Source: Balneolales bacterium (GTDB lineage Bacteria > Bacteroidota > Rhodothermia > Balneolales > Natronogracilivirgulaceae). Taken from it: a stretch of 10,623 nucleotides of DNA. The stretch lies in NCBI GenBank assembly GCA_007133875.1, contig SLLW01000063.1, forward strand, positions 1-10,623. The letters are read 5' to 3'. The position numbers were made by a program, and so were the translations under genes. Below, piece by piece: positions 1 to 7,029 of this stretch. The notes below the pieces were generated by a model that was not told the origin of the DNA, did not search any database, and was given only the letters and a program-made list of their open reading frames with translations. Each line of letters begins with the position of its first letter. Within the stretch, counting starts at the first letter, position 1.

Positions 1-5
1 GCTGG

Positions 6-623
6 TCAGGATCCCGGTGATTTTCTGGGGCGTTTGATACGCTTCTTTTTTTGTGATGCGGCCTGAGGCCGTTCACTATCCGTCCATTCCGGATCAGCTT
101 CCGATGCGTCCGGATCGGGGTTTCCGTCTTCATCAACATAGGGAATCGATACTTTTCGCGGCTTTCTGGCGGGCGTATCCTGCAAGCCGCGGCCTTTCTT
201 GTCAATCCGGTCTTCGCTGCGAAGCGTATCGACTACGGCGTCCAGAATACCATTGACAAAACGGCCTGATTTCGCGGTCGAATAGTTCTTGGCGATTTCG
301 ATGGCTTCATTGATAGTGACTTTGGTCGGAATATCTTCAAACGTCAGAAATTCGGTGATGGCCATCTGCAGGATGATCCGGTCAACCGTGGCAAGACGCC
401 CGATATCCCAATTGGCAATATGATCCCTGATGAGGGTATCGGTTTGCTCCAGATTATCCAGAGACCTCAGAAACAACCGCTCGGCAAATGCCAGTCCTGT
501 AGCATCTTCCTTTAATCCCGGATTAACAATGGTTTGAAGAACTTCTTCGGGGTGATGGTCACCGAGCTGCGAAGCATATAGCGCCTGTAAAACGGTTTCC
601 CTGATTTTTCGCCTGTTGGACAT
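6..623 (-). CDS. nusB: Transcription antitermination factor NusB with C-terminal extension
   Basis: NusB binds boxA RNA together with NusE (ribosomal protein S10) and promotes antitermination, mainly on rRNA operons, in the cytoplasm. The 205-residue product starts with the typical basic helix (RRKIRETVLQALYASQ, residues 4-19). It continues with the helical NusB fold, including DRIILQMAITEFL (81-93), the conserved INEAIEIAKNYS (104-115) and FVNGILDAVVDTL (122-134). NusB proteins usually end near residue 140-150. Here about 70 more residues follow: a DEDGNPDPDASEADPEW acidic patch (about 164-180) and a lysine/arginine-rich end (about 191-201). The fold assignment is secure from motifs; the tail's role is unknown. 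It is the last gene of the minus-strand run cysE-cysM-nusB, 117 bp after cysM. No clear Shine-Dalgarno precedes the ATG. Confidence 0.95.
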   Translation of the reverse strand: MSNRRKIRETVLQALYASQLGDHHPEEVLQTIVNPGLKEDATGLAFAERLFLRSLDNLEQTDTLIRDHIANWDIGRLATVDRIILQMAITEFLTFEDIPTKVTINEAIEIAKNYSTAKSGRFVNGILDAVVDTLRSEDRIDKKGRGLQDTPARKPRKVSIPYVDEDGNPDPDASEADPEWTDSERPQAASQKKKRIKRPRKSPGS

Positions 624-740
624 ACGTTGGTTACTATAAAACTGCCGTGAGTTGCAAATCTTATAAAGGTACGGATTTTAGCATTAACATATCGGGTGGA
701 TTATGCTGACGCCATCAACACACAACCCGCAAATCGTGAT

Positions 741-1637
741 TCAGGACTCATCATCCTCATCCGAAAACAGGGAGGAGCTGAGATACCGGTCCCCGATGTC
801 ACAAGTGATGCAAACTATCACTCCATGATCGAGCTCCCCGGCCAGTTTTAAAGCCGCTGCCAGGCATCCGCCGCTGCTCATGCCGGCAAAAATGGCCTCT
901 TCCCGTGCCATGCGGCGGGTCATGGCGACCGACTCTTCCTGGCTGACATCAATAGTGCGATCTACCCGGTCCGCTTCAAAAATTTTGGGCAGAAACTCGG
1001 GCGTCCATCGCCTGATTCCGGGAATCTGGGATCCGTCTTTCGGCTGAACCCCTACGATCTGCACATCCGGATTCTGCTCTTTTAAATAGCGGGAAACGCC
1101 CATAATGGTGCCGGTGGTCCCCATGGATGAAACAAAATGGGTGATTTCTCCCTTTGTATCATTCCAGATTTCGGGTCCGGTGGACCGGTAGTGCATCCAG
1201 TAGTTGTCGGGGTTGGCAAACTGGTCGAGCATATAGTAATCGCCGGTTTCTGCCATCTCTTCGGCGACCGTCCGTGAGTACTCGATCGTCTTTTCGCCCG
1301 GGGTAAGAATAACTTCCGCTCCATATGCACGCATCGTGTCTATGCGCTCCTTTGTGGAGTTGTCGGGCATGACCAGCGTCATCTGCAGGTTTTTGAGCCG
1401 GGCGATCATTGCCAGTGCTATGCCGGTGTTGCCGCTGGTAGCCTCCACCAGTTTGTCCCCCGGACGAATATCCCCGCGTTCCAGCGCCGCGGATATCATA
1501 CCGTACGCGGCCCGGTCTTTGACACTTCCTCCGGGATTGCGCCCCTCCAACTTGCAATAGATTGCAACGTCCGGTGACTTGGGGATGTGTTCCAGCCGGA
1601 CGATCGGGGTGTTTCCAATGAGATCTTCGAGGGTCAT
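741..1637 (-). CDS. cysM: Cysteine synthase, CysM (O-acetylserine sulfhydrylase B) type
   Basis: A cytoplasmic PLP enzyme that makes cysteine from O-acetylserine and sulfide; CysM-type enzymes can also use thiosulfate. The 298-residue length is normal for the family. Visible motifs are GGSVKDR (residues 36-42, with Lys40 as the expected PLP Schiff-base lysine), EATSGNTGIALAM (65-77, substrate loop) and GTTGTIMGVSRYL (173-185, phosphate-binding loop). GSQIPGIRRW (202-211) and GMSSGG (252-257) follow. The CDIGDRYLSS ending (279-288) is close to the CysM signature CDRGDRYLS. I prefer CysM over CysK because of the GSQIPGIRRW and GDRYLS blocks. The protein ends in an acidic SDEDDES tail. It lies downstream of cysE on the same strand across a 154-bp spacer, so the two may be expressed together or each from its own promoter. 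Confidence 0.93.
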   Translation of the reverse strand: MTLEDLIGNTPIVRLEHIPKSPDVAIYCKLEGRNPGGSVKDRAAYGMISAALERGDIRPGDKLVEATSGNTGIALAMIARLKNLQMTLVMPDNSTKERIDTMRAYGAEVILTPGEKTIEYSRTVAEEMAETGDYYMLDQFANPDNYWMHYRSTGPEIWNDTKGEITHFVSSMGTTGTIMGVSRYLKEQNPDVQIVGVQPKDGSQIPGIRRWTPEFLPKIFEADRVDRTIDVSQEESVAMTRRMAREEAIFAGMSSGGCLAAALKLAGELDHGVIVCITCDIGDRYLSSSLFSDEDDES

Positions 1638-1791
1638 TATTTTAATTCCAGATATTGTAAGTGTTGCAGGTTTCGTGAGCTACAGGCTGTTACGACGTAT
1701 TCCGGACGATACATCAGAATAACCATTTACGTAAACAATTTGGAGAGACGAATGATTTCGAAGAGGTACGTCAGTGCGAATATCCACTTTA

Positions 1792-2607
1792 TTACGGCGA
1801 ACTTTCCGAGACTCCCCGATTCTCCTGGCGGGCGACATAGGTGATGCGTGACCACTCCGGTACACTCTCCGTAAGCCAAACATTGCCTCCAATCACACTA
1901 TGGCGGCCTACGACTGTGTCACCGCCGAGTATTGATGCGCCGGCGTAAATAACCGCATAATCTTCAATGGTAGGGTGGCGCTTAACCGCCGCATCCTCTT
2001 TGCGCACACTCAGAGCTCCGAGTGTGACCCCCTGATAGATTTTTACATGATCCCCGATGATGGTGGTCTCCCCGATAACAATACCGGTCCCGTGATCAAT
2101 ACAGAAATGGCGGCCGATTTGTGCTCCGGGGTGGATATCGATACCTGTATGGCTGTGTGCGTTTTCGGTAATCATTCGGGAGAGCAGCAGATATCCCTTG
2201 TCATGCAGAAAATGAGCGACCCGGTAAGATGTGATGGCGTAGAAACCGGGATAGGTGCGAATCACTTCGGTCCGGCTTTTAGCGGCCGGATCACCATCAT
2301 ACATCGCCTGAATGTCAAGCTCCAGCTTCGCTTTGATATCCGGCAGAGACCCCCAGAACTCCTCAGCCAATGCTTCAACATTTGTTACCTGGCACTCGGA
2401 ACATTTCCGTAGAATAATGCAGAACTCCTCTTTCAATTCGGAACTGAGGGTTTCCAGTTGCGCTACAGAGCGGTAGCGTGTATTGCTGAATTCCGGAAAG
2501 AGAAAGCCCAGCAACCGGTTGAAAAAAGCGACCACCAGTACCGGCGACGGGCATTGCGCTGCACGCTGGTGTTCCTCAAAAAGTTTTTGCATATATGTCT
2601 TATCCAT
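1792..2607 (-). CDS. cysE: Serine O-acetyltransferase (CysE/EpsC family)
   Basis: Transfers acetyl from acetyl-CoA to L-serine, giving the O-acetylserine used by the neighbouring cysteine synthase; this is the first committed step of cysteine synthesis. The 271-residue protein has an alpha-helical N-terminal half (about 1-145) followed by a left-handed beta-helix of hexapeptide repeats. Asp157 (in GIDIHPGAQIG) and His172 (in IDHGTGIVIGET) sit 15 residues apart, the same spacing as the E. coli catalytic pair Asp143/His158. His211 (KRHPTIED) matches the E. coli His193 region. The ITENAHSHTGIDIHPGA and IYQGVTLGALS blocks are typical of the longer EpsC subgroup. The ATG lies in AT-rich sequence without a Shine-Dalgarno. 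It is transcribed divergently from ggt. Confidence 0.95.
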   Translation of the reverse strand: MDKTYMQKLFEEHQRAAQCPSPVLVVAFFNRLLGFLFPEFSNTRYRSVAQLETLSSELKEEFCIILRKCSECQVTNVEALAEEFWGSLPDIKAKLELDIQAMYDGDPAAKSRTEVIRTYPGFYAITSYRVAHFLHDKGYLLLSRMITENAHSHTGIDIHPGAQIGRHFCIDHGTGIVIGETTIIGDHVKIYQGVTLGALSVRKEDAAVKRHPTIEDYAVIYAGASILGGDTVVGRHSVIGGNVWLTESVPEWSRITYVARQENRGVSESSP

Positions 2608-2629
2608 AGAATATCAAATATATTCATAT

Positions 2630-2664
2630 TCTCTGAGAGATGTGACACCCCGCACAAATCTCTC
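2630..2664. promoter_or_regulatory. Overlapping dyads in the cysE-ggt divergent region
   Basis: The 108-bp region between cysE and the first possible ggt start contains an imperfect dyad. GAGAGA at 2635-2640 plus TGTG at 2641-2644 pairs with CACA at 2653-2656 plus TCTCTC at 2659-2664, with two unpaired bases. A second odd palindrome, TCTCT-G-AGAGA at 2630-2640, shares the middle arm, so the two pairings exclude each other. It begins about 22 bp upstream of the cysE ATG. It could be a protein-binding operator or a cysE leader structure. No known riboswitch was recognised, so function is inferred only from position. Confidence 0.3.
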
Positions 2665-2715
2665 CCCCGGGCACGCTCTTCCGGCGGATATCGCTAATTC
2701 CTGTATATCAATCAG

Positions 2716-4791
2716 ATGACCGGCAAGTTCATGAATTTCACTATCCCTAACACTTCCTGTCGAAATCAAGTTCGTATTGATAACTCATGGGAGGATCATC
2801 TTCCGGACCGGCGGACAACACCGGGAGTATGGATTCGGATCCGGACCCGAACTCGAACCCTGACCCGAATCCGCGATGTTGTCCCTGCAGCACGCAAGGC
2901 CTTTGTGTCATTTTGGGCATTGGTCGTGCTGACAGCGTGCGGCGGATCGTATGAACGGCCCGATTACCGCGATAGTACAGCTGATGCGGAGGTATTTGCA
3001 GAAGAAATGATGATTTCCGCTGCTCATCCGGCAGCGGTGGATGCGGGGCTGAGCATACTTGAAAACGGCGGTAACGCCATGGATGCTGCGGTGGCCGTAC
3101 AGATGGCGCTGAATGTTGCAGAACCGCCGGAAAGCGGGATCGGCGGGGGTGCCTTTCTGTTGTACAAGAACGGCGAAACCGGTGAACTGACCGTTTTTGA
3201 CGGACGGGAAACGGCTCCGGCTGCTGCCACACCCGACAGGTTTACGGTTTTTGGATATACCATGCCGCTCTGGGCCGCGGTTCCCACGGGCCGGTCTGTC
3301 GGTGTTCCCGGTACCGTCGCCATGCTGCATCAGGCCCATTCTGATGCCGGTAAGCTGGACTGGGAATCACTTTTTGATCCGGCCATCCGCCTGGCTGTGG
3401 ATGGGGTGCCGATGCCCGGCCGGCTGCAGCGCCAACTGGATAACGACCCGTCGTTATGGCTGTTCCGGGAGACCCGGCATCTCTTTATGCGCCGTGACGG
3501 GGACTCCCTTTTTCGCAATCCGCAACTTGCGGAAACCTTCCGTGGACTTGCATCCGAAGGACCCGGTTTTTTTTATGACGGCCCTCTCACCGAACGTATG
3601 GTCGATGCCGCCGCCAGTCGCCGACCCGGTCGGAGTGATCTGACCCTCACCGACTTCCGTAATTACCAGGCTGTTACGAGGGATGCCGTCTGCAGCAATT
3701 ACCGGGAATGGACCATATGTGGTATGCCTGCACCATCATCAGGGGGCATCACCCTTTTGCAGATTCTCGGCATGCTGGAACATTTTCCAATCGGATCCAT
3801 GACACCGGGCGATCCTCAGGCGTTGCATCTGATTGCCGAGACGAGCCGCCTGGCTTTCGCCGACCGGGCACGTTATATCGGGGATCCCGATTTTGTGGAT
3901 GTCCCGCAACAGCAGTTGCTCGATTCGCTCTATCTTGCCGCAAGAGCAGCACTTATTGATCCCGGACGGGCGGCCGAACGGGTACACCCCGGTGAGCCAG
4001 AACACTTGGGGCTCGATTACGAAAATTCCAATAATTTCCGTGAAATATCCGCATTTCCATTCCGGCAACCGGAGCAGGTAGCCGGTGGGGTATCATCCGG
4101 TAAACGAGACGGCTGGTTTCCCGGTTTTCGATCCATGTTTCCCCGGGAGGAGGACGGAATTCGGCCCCATCCCGGTACCACAGGCACTTCCCATTTCTCG
4201 ATCGTTGACCGTGACGGCAATGCCGTCTCCATGACCACATCCATCGAATCACCCTTTGGCAGCCGGATTATGACCGACGGATTTCTGCTCAACAATCAGT
4301 TGACCGATTTTGATTTTCATCCCGGTAGTGATGAACAACCCTCGCCCAATGCCGTGGCTCCGGGGAAACGACCGCGCAGTTCCATGGCTCCGGTGATGGT
4401 GTTTGACGATTCGGGTGAACTCAGGCTGGTGGCCGGCTCCCGGGGTGGGAGCCGGATCATCGGGTATGTCCTGAAAACCCTGATCGGTGTGCTGGATTGG
4501 GAAATGTCGCTGCCGCAGGCCATCAGCCTTCCCAATGTGCTGCATCGGGGTGACTATCTGGAGATGGAGTCGGAAACGCCCTGGGCCGATTCAGCCGGCG
4601 AGCTGGAAGCCATGGGACACGACGTGCGTGTTCACTCGCTTGAGAGTGGCGTCCACGGTATCGAGCGCGTCGTAATTCCATCGGGTGATTTTATAAGTGA
4701 CGAGCCGGACAGGATCGTCTGGCGCGGCGGTGCCGATCCGCGGATGGAGGGCGTTGCCCGTGGAGACAGGGTACCATCATCTCCCCGATAA
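2716..4791 (+). CDS. ggt: Gamma-glutamyltranspeptidase (glutathione hydrolase), probable lipoprotein
   Basis: An Ntn-hydrolase that cleaves or transfers the gamma-glutamyl group of glutathione and related compounds, made as a precursor that cuts itself into two chains. Visible motifs include GGNAMDAAVA (118-127), DGRETAP with Arg164 as the expected substrate-carboxylate contact, and PSSGGITLLQ. The block GTSHFSIVDRDGNAVSMT gives Thr491 as the predicted nucleophile and first residue of a 201-residue small subunit. KRPRSSMAP (Ser555-Ser556) and GSRGGSRI (574-581, oxyanion glycines) follow. A hydrophobic stretch ending LTAC (Cys75) looks like a lipobox, suggesting a membrane-anchored, extracytoplasmic enzyme. 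The open frame begins at ATG 2716 (another ATG is at 2731), which leaves about 60 residues before the signal peptide, including an Arg/Thr run made by a DNA repeat. The true start is therefore doubtful. There is no standard start codon just before the RKAF n-region. Confidence 0.9.
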   Translation: MTGKFMNFTIPNTSCRNQVRIDNSWEDHLPDRRTTPGVWIRIRTRTRTLTRIRDVVPAARKAFVSFWALVVLTACGGSYERPDYRDSTADAEVFAEEMMISAAHPAAVDAGLSILENGGNAMDAAVAVQMALNVAEPPESGIGGGAFLLYKNGETGELTVFDGRETAPAAATPDRFTVFGYTMPLWAAVPTGRSVGVPGTVAMLHQAHSDAGKLDWESLFDPAIRLAVDGVPMPGRLQRQLDNDPSLWLFRETRHLFMRRDGDSLFRNPQLAETFRGLASEGPGFFYDGPLTERMVDAAASRRPGRSDLTLTDFRNYQAVTRDAVCSNYREWTICGMPAPSSGGITLLQILGMLEHFPIGSMTPGDPQALHLIAETSRLAFADRARYIGDPDFVDVPQQQLLDSLYLAARAALIDPGRAAERVHPGEPEHLGLDYENSNNFREISAFPFRQPEQVAGGVSSGKRDGWFPGFRSMFPREEDGIRPHPGTTGTSHFSIVDRDGNAVSMTTSIESPFGSRIMTDGFLLNNQLTDFDFHPGSDEQPSPNAVAPGKRPRSSMAPVMVFDDSGELRLVAGSRGGSRIIGYVLKTLIGVLDWEMSLPQAISLPNVLHRGDYLEMESETPWADSAGELEAMGHDVRVHSLESGVHGIERVVIPSGDFISDEPDRIVWRGGADPRMEGVARGDRVPSSPR
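2836..2871 (+). repeat. Degenerate hexanucleotide tandem repeat at the 5' end of ggt
   Basis: Six consecutive 6-bp units of the form CGRAYC are visible: CGGATC, CGGACC, CGAACT, CGAACC, CTGACC and CGAATC. In the ggt frame they encode an alternating Arg-Ile/Thr run. In the next forward frame (ORF from ATG 2787 to TGA 2952-2954) they encode DPDPNSNPDPNP. The flanks also form an inverted repeat, GGATTCGGATC (2831-2841) with GACCCGAATCC (2862-2872), pairing at 10 of 11 positions. The repeat lies upstream of the predicted signal peptide, in a region where the reading frame is uncertain. Confidence 0.7.
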
Positions 4792-4903
4792 CGTTTCATT
4801 TATTTTGCAACATCATATTGCCATTCATAGTAAAAGCCGGGATTAGGACCTGAAGTCAAGCCATTTGGTGTTGTTATATAAGATCTTAACCAAAGTAGAT
4901 ACT

Positions 4904-5428
4904 ATGAAATTCAGGAATTTCCGTTACCTCCTTTCTTACATAATCCCCATGGGTATGATGATGACGATGTTCAGCTGCTCACCGGAGCGGCCGCTCGAAG
5001 TAACTACCGATACCACCGGAGATACCTTTTCACCAATCCGCTTTCACAAAGATGGGACACATATCTACATGAGTACCGACACCGGTGACCGGAATTTTTC
5101 AGAACTGGTGCTCTTCAATCCGGATAGTTGCATCACCGGGTGCCGGTTTCATTTTTTCCATGGCGATGCTGATTTATGGGAAAGAACCGTGAGTTATGCA
5201 GCGCCGCCTGGAAGTGGCAGAACGGTAAGGATCCACATGGCAAAAATGGTCAGCAGCATCGTCGATGCAAAAACCACCGCCCAAACTTTTGAGGCATCCA
5301 CGGAGGGTGCCGCAGCAGCTCCGCCCCGAAGTTTTACGGCAATTTCAATGCCAAGCAGAATGGTGGTTGCGGCAGCTGACATCATGCAAAATGGACAGAC
5401 AGCACCGATAACCCCAAGCTGCAGATAG
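4904..5428 (+). pseudogene. Lipoprotein-like reading frame, probably truncated
   Basis: The frame from ATG 4904 starts with a basic n-region (MKFRNFRYLL), a hydrophobic core and MFSC, a plausible lipobox. A polar stretch follows (DGTHIYMSTDTGD, FNPDSCITGCRFHFF) that reads like the start of an exported beta-rich domain. The first 97 codons (4904-5193) are free of other genes. The remaining 78 codons run antiparallel through the 3' end of the VKOR-family gene and turn Ala/Pro/Ser-rich, as expected of antisense noise. My reading is a gene that lost its 3' part, although a genuine short lipoprotein overlapping its neighbour is possible. I do not recognise the family. An alternative TTG start at 4865 is less likely because it precedes the signal sequence. 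Confidence 0.4.
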
Positions 5429-5736
5429 ACAAATCCCATGGATGCGAGGAATCCGAGGCCGGTAATCGGCAGCAGCAGGCGCTCCAGCCGTTCGTTTTTC
5501 GTGGATAGCCAGAGGGCGCCAAGGGCGATCATCACAATGTAGTAGACCGCTCCGATGGTTGCAAGGGGAATTGGGCCTACGTATGCCCATTGACTGGTGA
5601 TTACCTGCATGCTGCCCGGCAGATTAGCCCCTTCAGGGATCAGCGGTATCGCCCAGAAGTGTACAGCGGTTAAAATGACGCTGGCTACCCAGCCCATCAT
5701 GGCGACTACGATGAATCCGACAATAAATTTGTTCAT
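5194..5736 (-). CDS. VKOR-family membrane protein lacking the loop cysteines
   Basis: VKOR-family proteins oxidise DsbA-like partners at the cytoplasmic membrane, passing electrons to quinone through a CxxC pair and usually a second cysteine pair in a periplasmic loop. This 180-residue protein has about five membrane segments (roughly 4-28, 52-76, 87-108, 111-134, 150-172). It carries CPFC at residues 114-117 inside the fourth segment. The family-like block TSQWAYVGPIPLATIGAVYY (47-66) is present, but the preceding loop (residues 29-46) has no cysteine; Cys114 and Cys117 are the only two in the protein. It may depend on an external thiol partner or have another redox role. AGGA about 6 bp upstream of the ATG could serve as Shine-Dalgarno. 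It is convergent with, and overlapped by, the lipoprotein-like frame beginning at 4904. Confidence 0.8.
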   Translation of the reverse strand: MNKFIVGFIVVAMMGWVASVILTAVHFWAIPLIPEGANLPGSMQVITSQWAYVGPIPLATIGAVYYIVMIALGALWLSTKNERLERLLLPITGLGFLASMGFVYLQLGVIGAVCPFCMMSAAATTILLGIEIAVKLRGGAAAAPSVDASKVWAVVFASTMLLTIFAMWILTVLPLPGGAA

Positions 5737-5961
5737 AATTGATCCTGTTTATTACTTTTTATTATGGTTTGCTTTTTTCAAAGCCTTCAATGACCGCAAC
5801 AGGTGCAGGCCGGCTATAAAATATAAGTATATAAATAACTATATACAAATATAACAAGCCCGTTAGAATTTGTCAACACCCGGGGCTTCCATCTTTATTT
5901 TTCCAATTTTATTACCTACTATAGATCTGCTGTAACTAACTTTAATTAACGGGGTTATACT
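5737..5961. promoter_or_regulatory. AT-rich divergent spacer
   Basis: This 225-bp stretch separates the start of the VKOR-family gene (minus) from the acidic lipoprotein gene (plus) and should hold both promoters. Bases 5816-5855 are almost entirely A/T (TATAAAATATAAG and similar), giving several possible -10-like elements but no single convincing promoter. A 6-bp inverted pair, AAGCCC (5856-5861) and GGGCTT (5883-5888), is followed by a T-rich run. With no plus-strand gene ending here, I do not call it a terminator. No coding region was found in it. Confidence 0.45.
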
Positions 5962-6834
5962 ATGGGGTTACCAACTTTCACATTGCGAAAGATTTGCCGG
6001 AAATCCGGGCAGACTATCGTTGCCGGAACGCTTTTCCTGACAGTGTTAACAATGTCAGGATGCATGACCTTTGAAACGGGTGTCCAGTCGGCTATCGATC
6101 AGGCCGTAAGCGAAGCAGTAGAGCGCGAGATGAGTGCATGGCTGGCAGGATACACCGATGTCATGATGTATCAACTGGCATATACACAGGTATTTTTCAT
6201 CGGCGGTTACGGTATTGATCCGGATATGTTCCAGGAAGGACAGGGAACAACCTGGCATGTAACTTCGGTGGACGATGACGAGTCCATGTCCTATATAGCG
6301 GAACGGGCTTTGCTTAAACGGATGGAGGATGGCTCAACCTGGTGGTACCTAACGTTTGAAGGCGAAGAGATGGATAAAATCACCTATGAAATTCTCCTGT
6401 CACCCGAACTGCAGGCCCGTGAAATGTATTTTCAGGATCCCGAATCCGGAGAGGTCCGGCATCATGAGTTCGCTCATGATGATACCGAGATGGACGAAAC
6501 CGAAGAGGGGGATGAAACCCTGGAAGCCATGGGGTATCAGACCGGGTATTACTATACCGAAGCCTGGGATGATTATCGCGAAGGAACGGAAAGTATCGTA
6601 GTTGGAAACAGGACGTTTCAGACGGATGTGCTCCTCTTCACTCCGGAGAATATGGAAGCAGAGATGGAGGACGATTACGACGGCGAAGCGTTTGAATACC
6701 GCTGGTGGGTATCCGAGGATGTTCCCGGCCATCTGGTAAAATTTGAATATATGGAGGAGGGCAATGACGGCGGATTTCACGGGGAATTGGTCGATACCCG
6801 CGATGACTATACTCCGCGTTTTGTCGAATTCTGA
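5962..6834 (+). CDS. Acidic lipoprotein of unknown function
   Basis: A 290-residue protein with a type II signal peptide: basic n-region (residues 9-15, LRKICRK), a hydrophobic stretch and the lipobox MSGC with Cys34 as the lipidated residue. The mature part starts with a helical segment (AIDQAVSEAVEREMSAWLAGY). It is then rich in Asp, Glu, Tyr and Trp, with acidic runs such as DDTEMDETEEGDE (about 173-185) and MEAEMEDDYDGE. The alternating aromatic and polar residues (STWWYLTF, EYRWWVSEDV, GHLVKFEYME) suggest a beta-rich, perhaps lipocalin-like or LolA-like, periplasmic fold. That is a guess from pattern only. The acidity fits a salt-adapted organism. It stands alone: a divergent spacer precedes it and a strong hairpin follows 12 bp after its stop. 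I do not recognise a named family. Confidence 0.85.
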   Translation: MGLPTFTLRKICRKSGQTIVAGTLFLTVLTMSGCMTFETGVQSAIDQAVSEAVEREMSAWLAGYTDVMMYQLAYTQVFFIGGYGIDPDMFQEGQGTTWHVTSVDDDESMSYIAERALLKRMEDGSTWWYLTFEGEEMDKITYEILLSPELQAREMYFQDPESGEVRHHEFAHDDTEMDETEEGDETLEAMGYQTGYYYTEAWDDYREGTESIVVGNRTFQTDVLLFTPENMEAEMEDDYDGEAFEYRWWVSEDVPGHLVKFEYMEEGNDGGFHGELVDTRDDYTPRFVEF

Positions 6835-6846
6835 TGGAATTGGATT

Positions 6847-6876
6847 GGCGAACGGTTTCGAATTGGAACCGTCGCC
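6847..6876 (+). terminator. Strong hairpin after the acidic lipoprotein gene
   Basis: GGCGA-A-CGGTTTC (6847-6859) pairs with GGAACCGTCGCC (6865-6876), leaving one bulged A, one G-T wobble and a 5-base loop. It begins 12 bp after the lipoprotein stop codon. A T-rich tail is absent (GGTCCCGTCC follows), so it is either a non-canonical or factor-dependent terminator, or a structure that protects the mRNA 3' end. Confidence 0.55.
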
Positions 6877-7029
6877 GGTCCCGTCCGCAATCAGAGTGCC
6901 CCTTTATTCGCATCATCTCCCGGTCCGCTGTTTGTCATAAGCAGTGCATAAGACTATATTGTATCGCATTCGGCCAGCATAATGCCCATAATGTGCTGTA
7001 CGGCGATCTTACCAACGAACTATGATGCA

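Noticed and set aside
1726..1735. 10-bp palindrome TTTACGTAAA in the cysM-cysE spacer as a regulator site
   Set aside because: A single short AT-rich palindrome is expected by chance and has no second copy or promoter context here.
1680..1892. Small minus-strand reading frame of 70 codons between cysE and cysM
   Set aside because: It overlaps the cysE 3' end in another frame, has no start context and no recognisable protein features.
2747..3339. Minus-strand reading frames opposite the start of ggt
   Set aside because: They lie antisense to clearly conserved GGT sequence and are rich in Arg/Pro/Ser, typical of shadow frames.
5740..5850. Possible tiny Cys-rich peptide end (PACTCCGH) on the minus strand upstream of the VKOR gene
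   Set aside because: An in-frame stop lies immediately upstream and no start codon is available.
5856..5900. AAGCCC/GGGCTT hairpin followed by T-rich DNA as a terminator
   Set aside because: The stem is only 6 bp with a 21-base loop, and no plus-strand gene ends before it.
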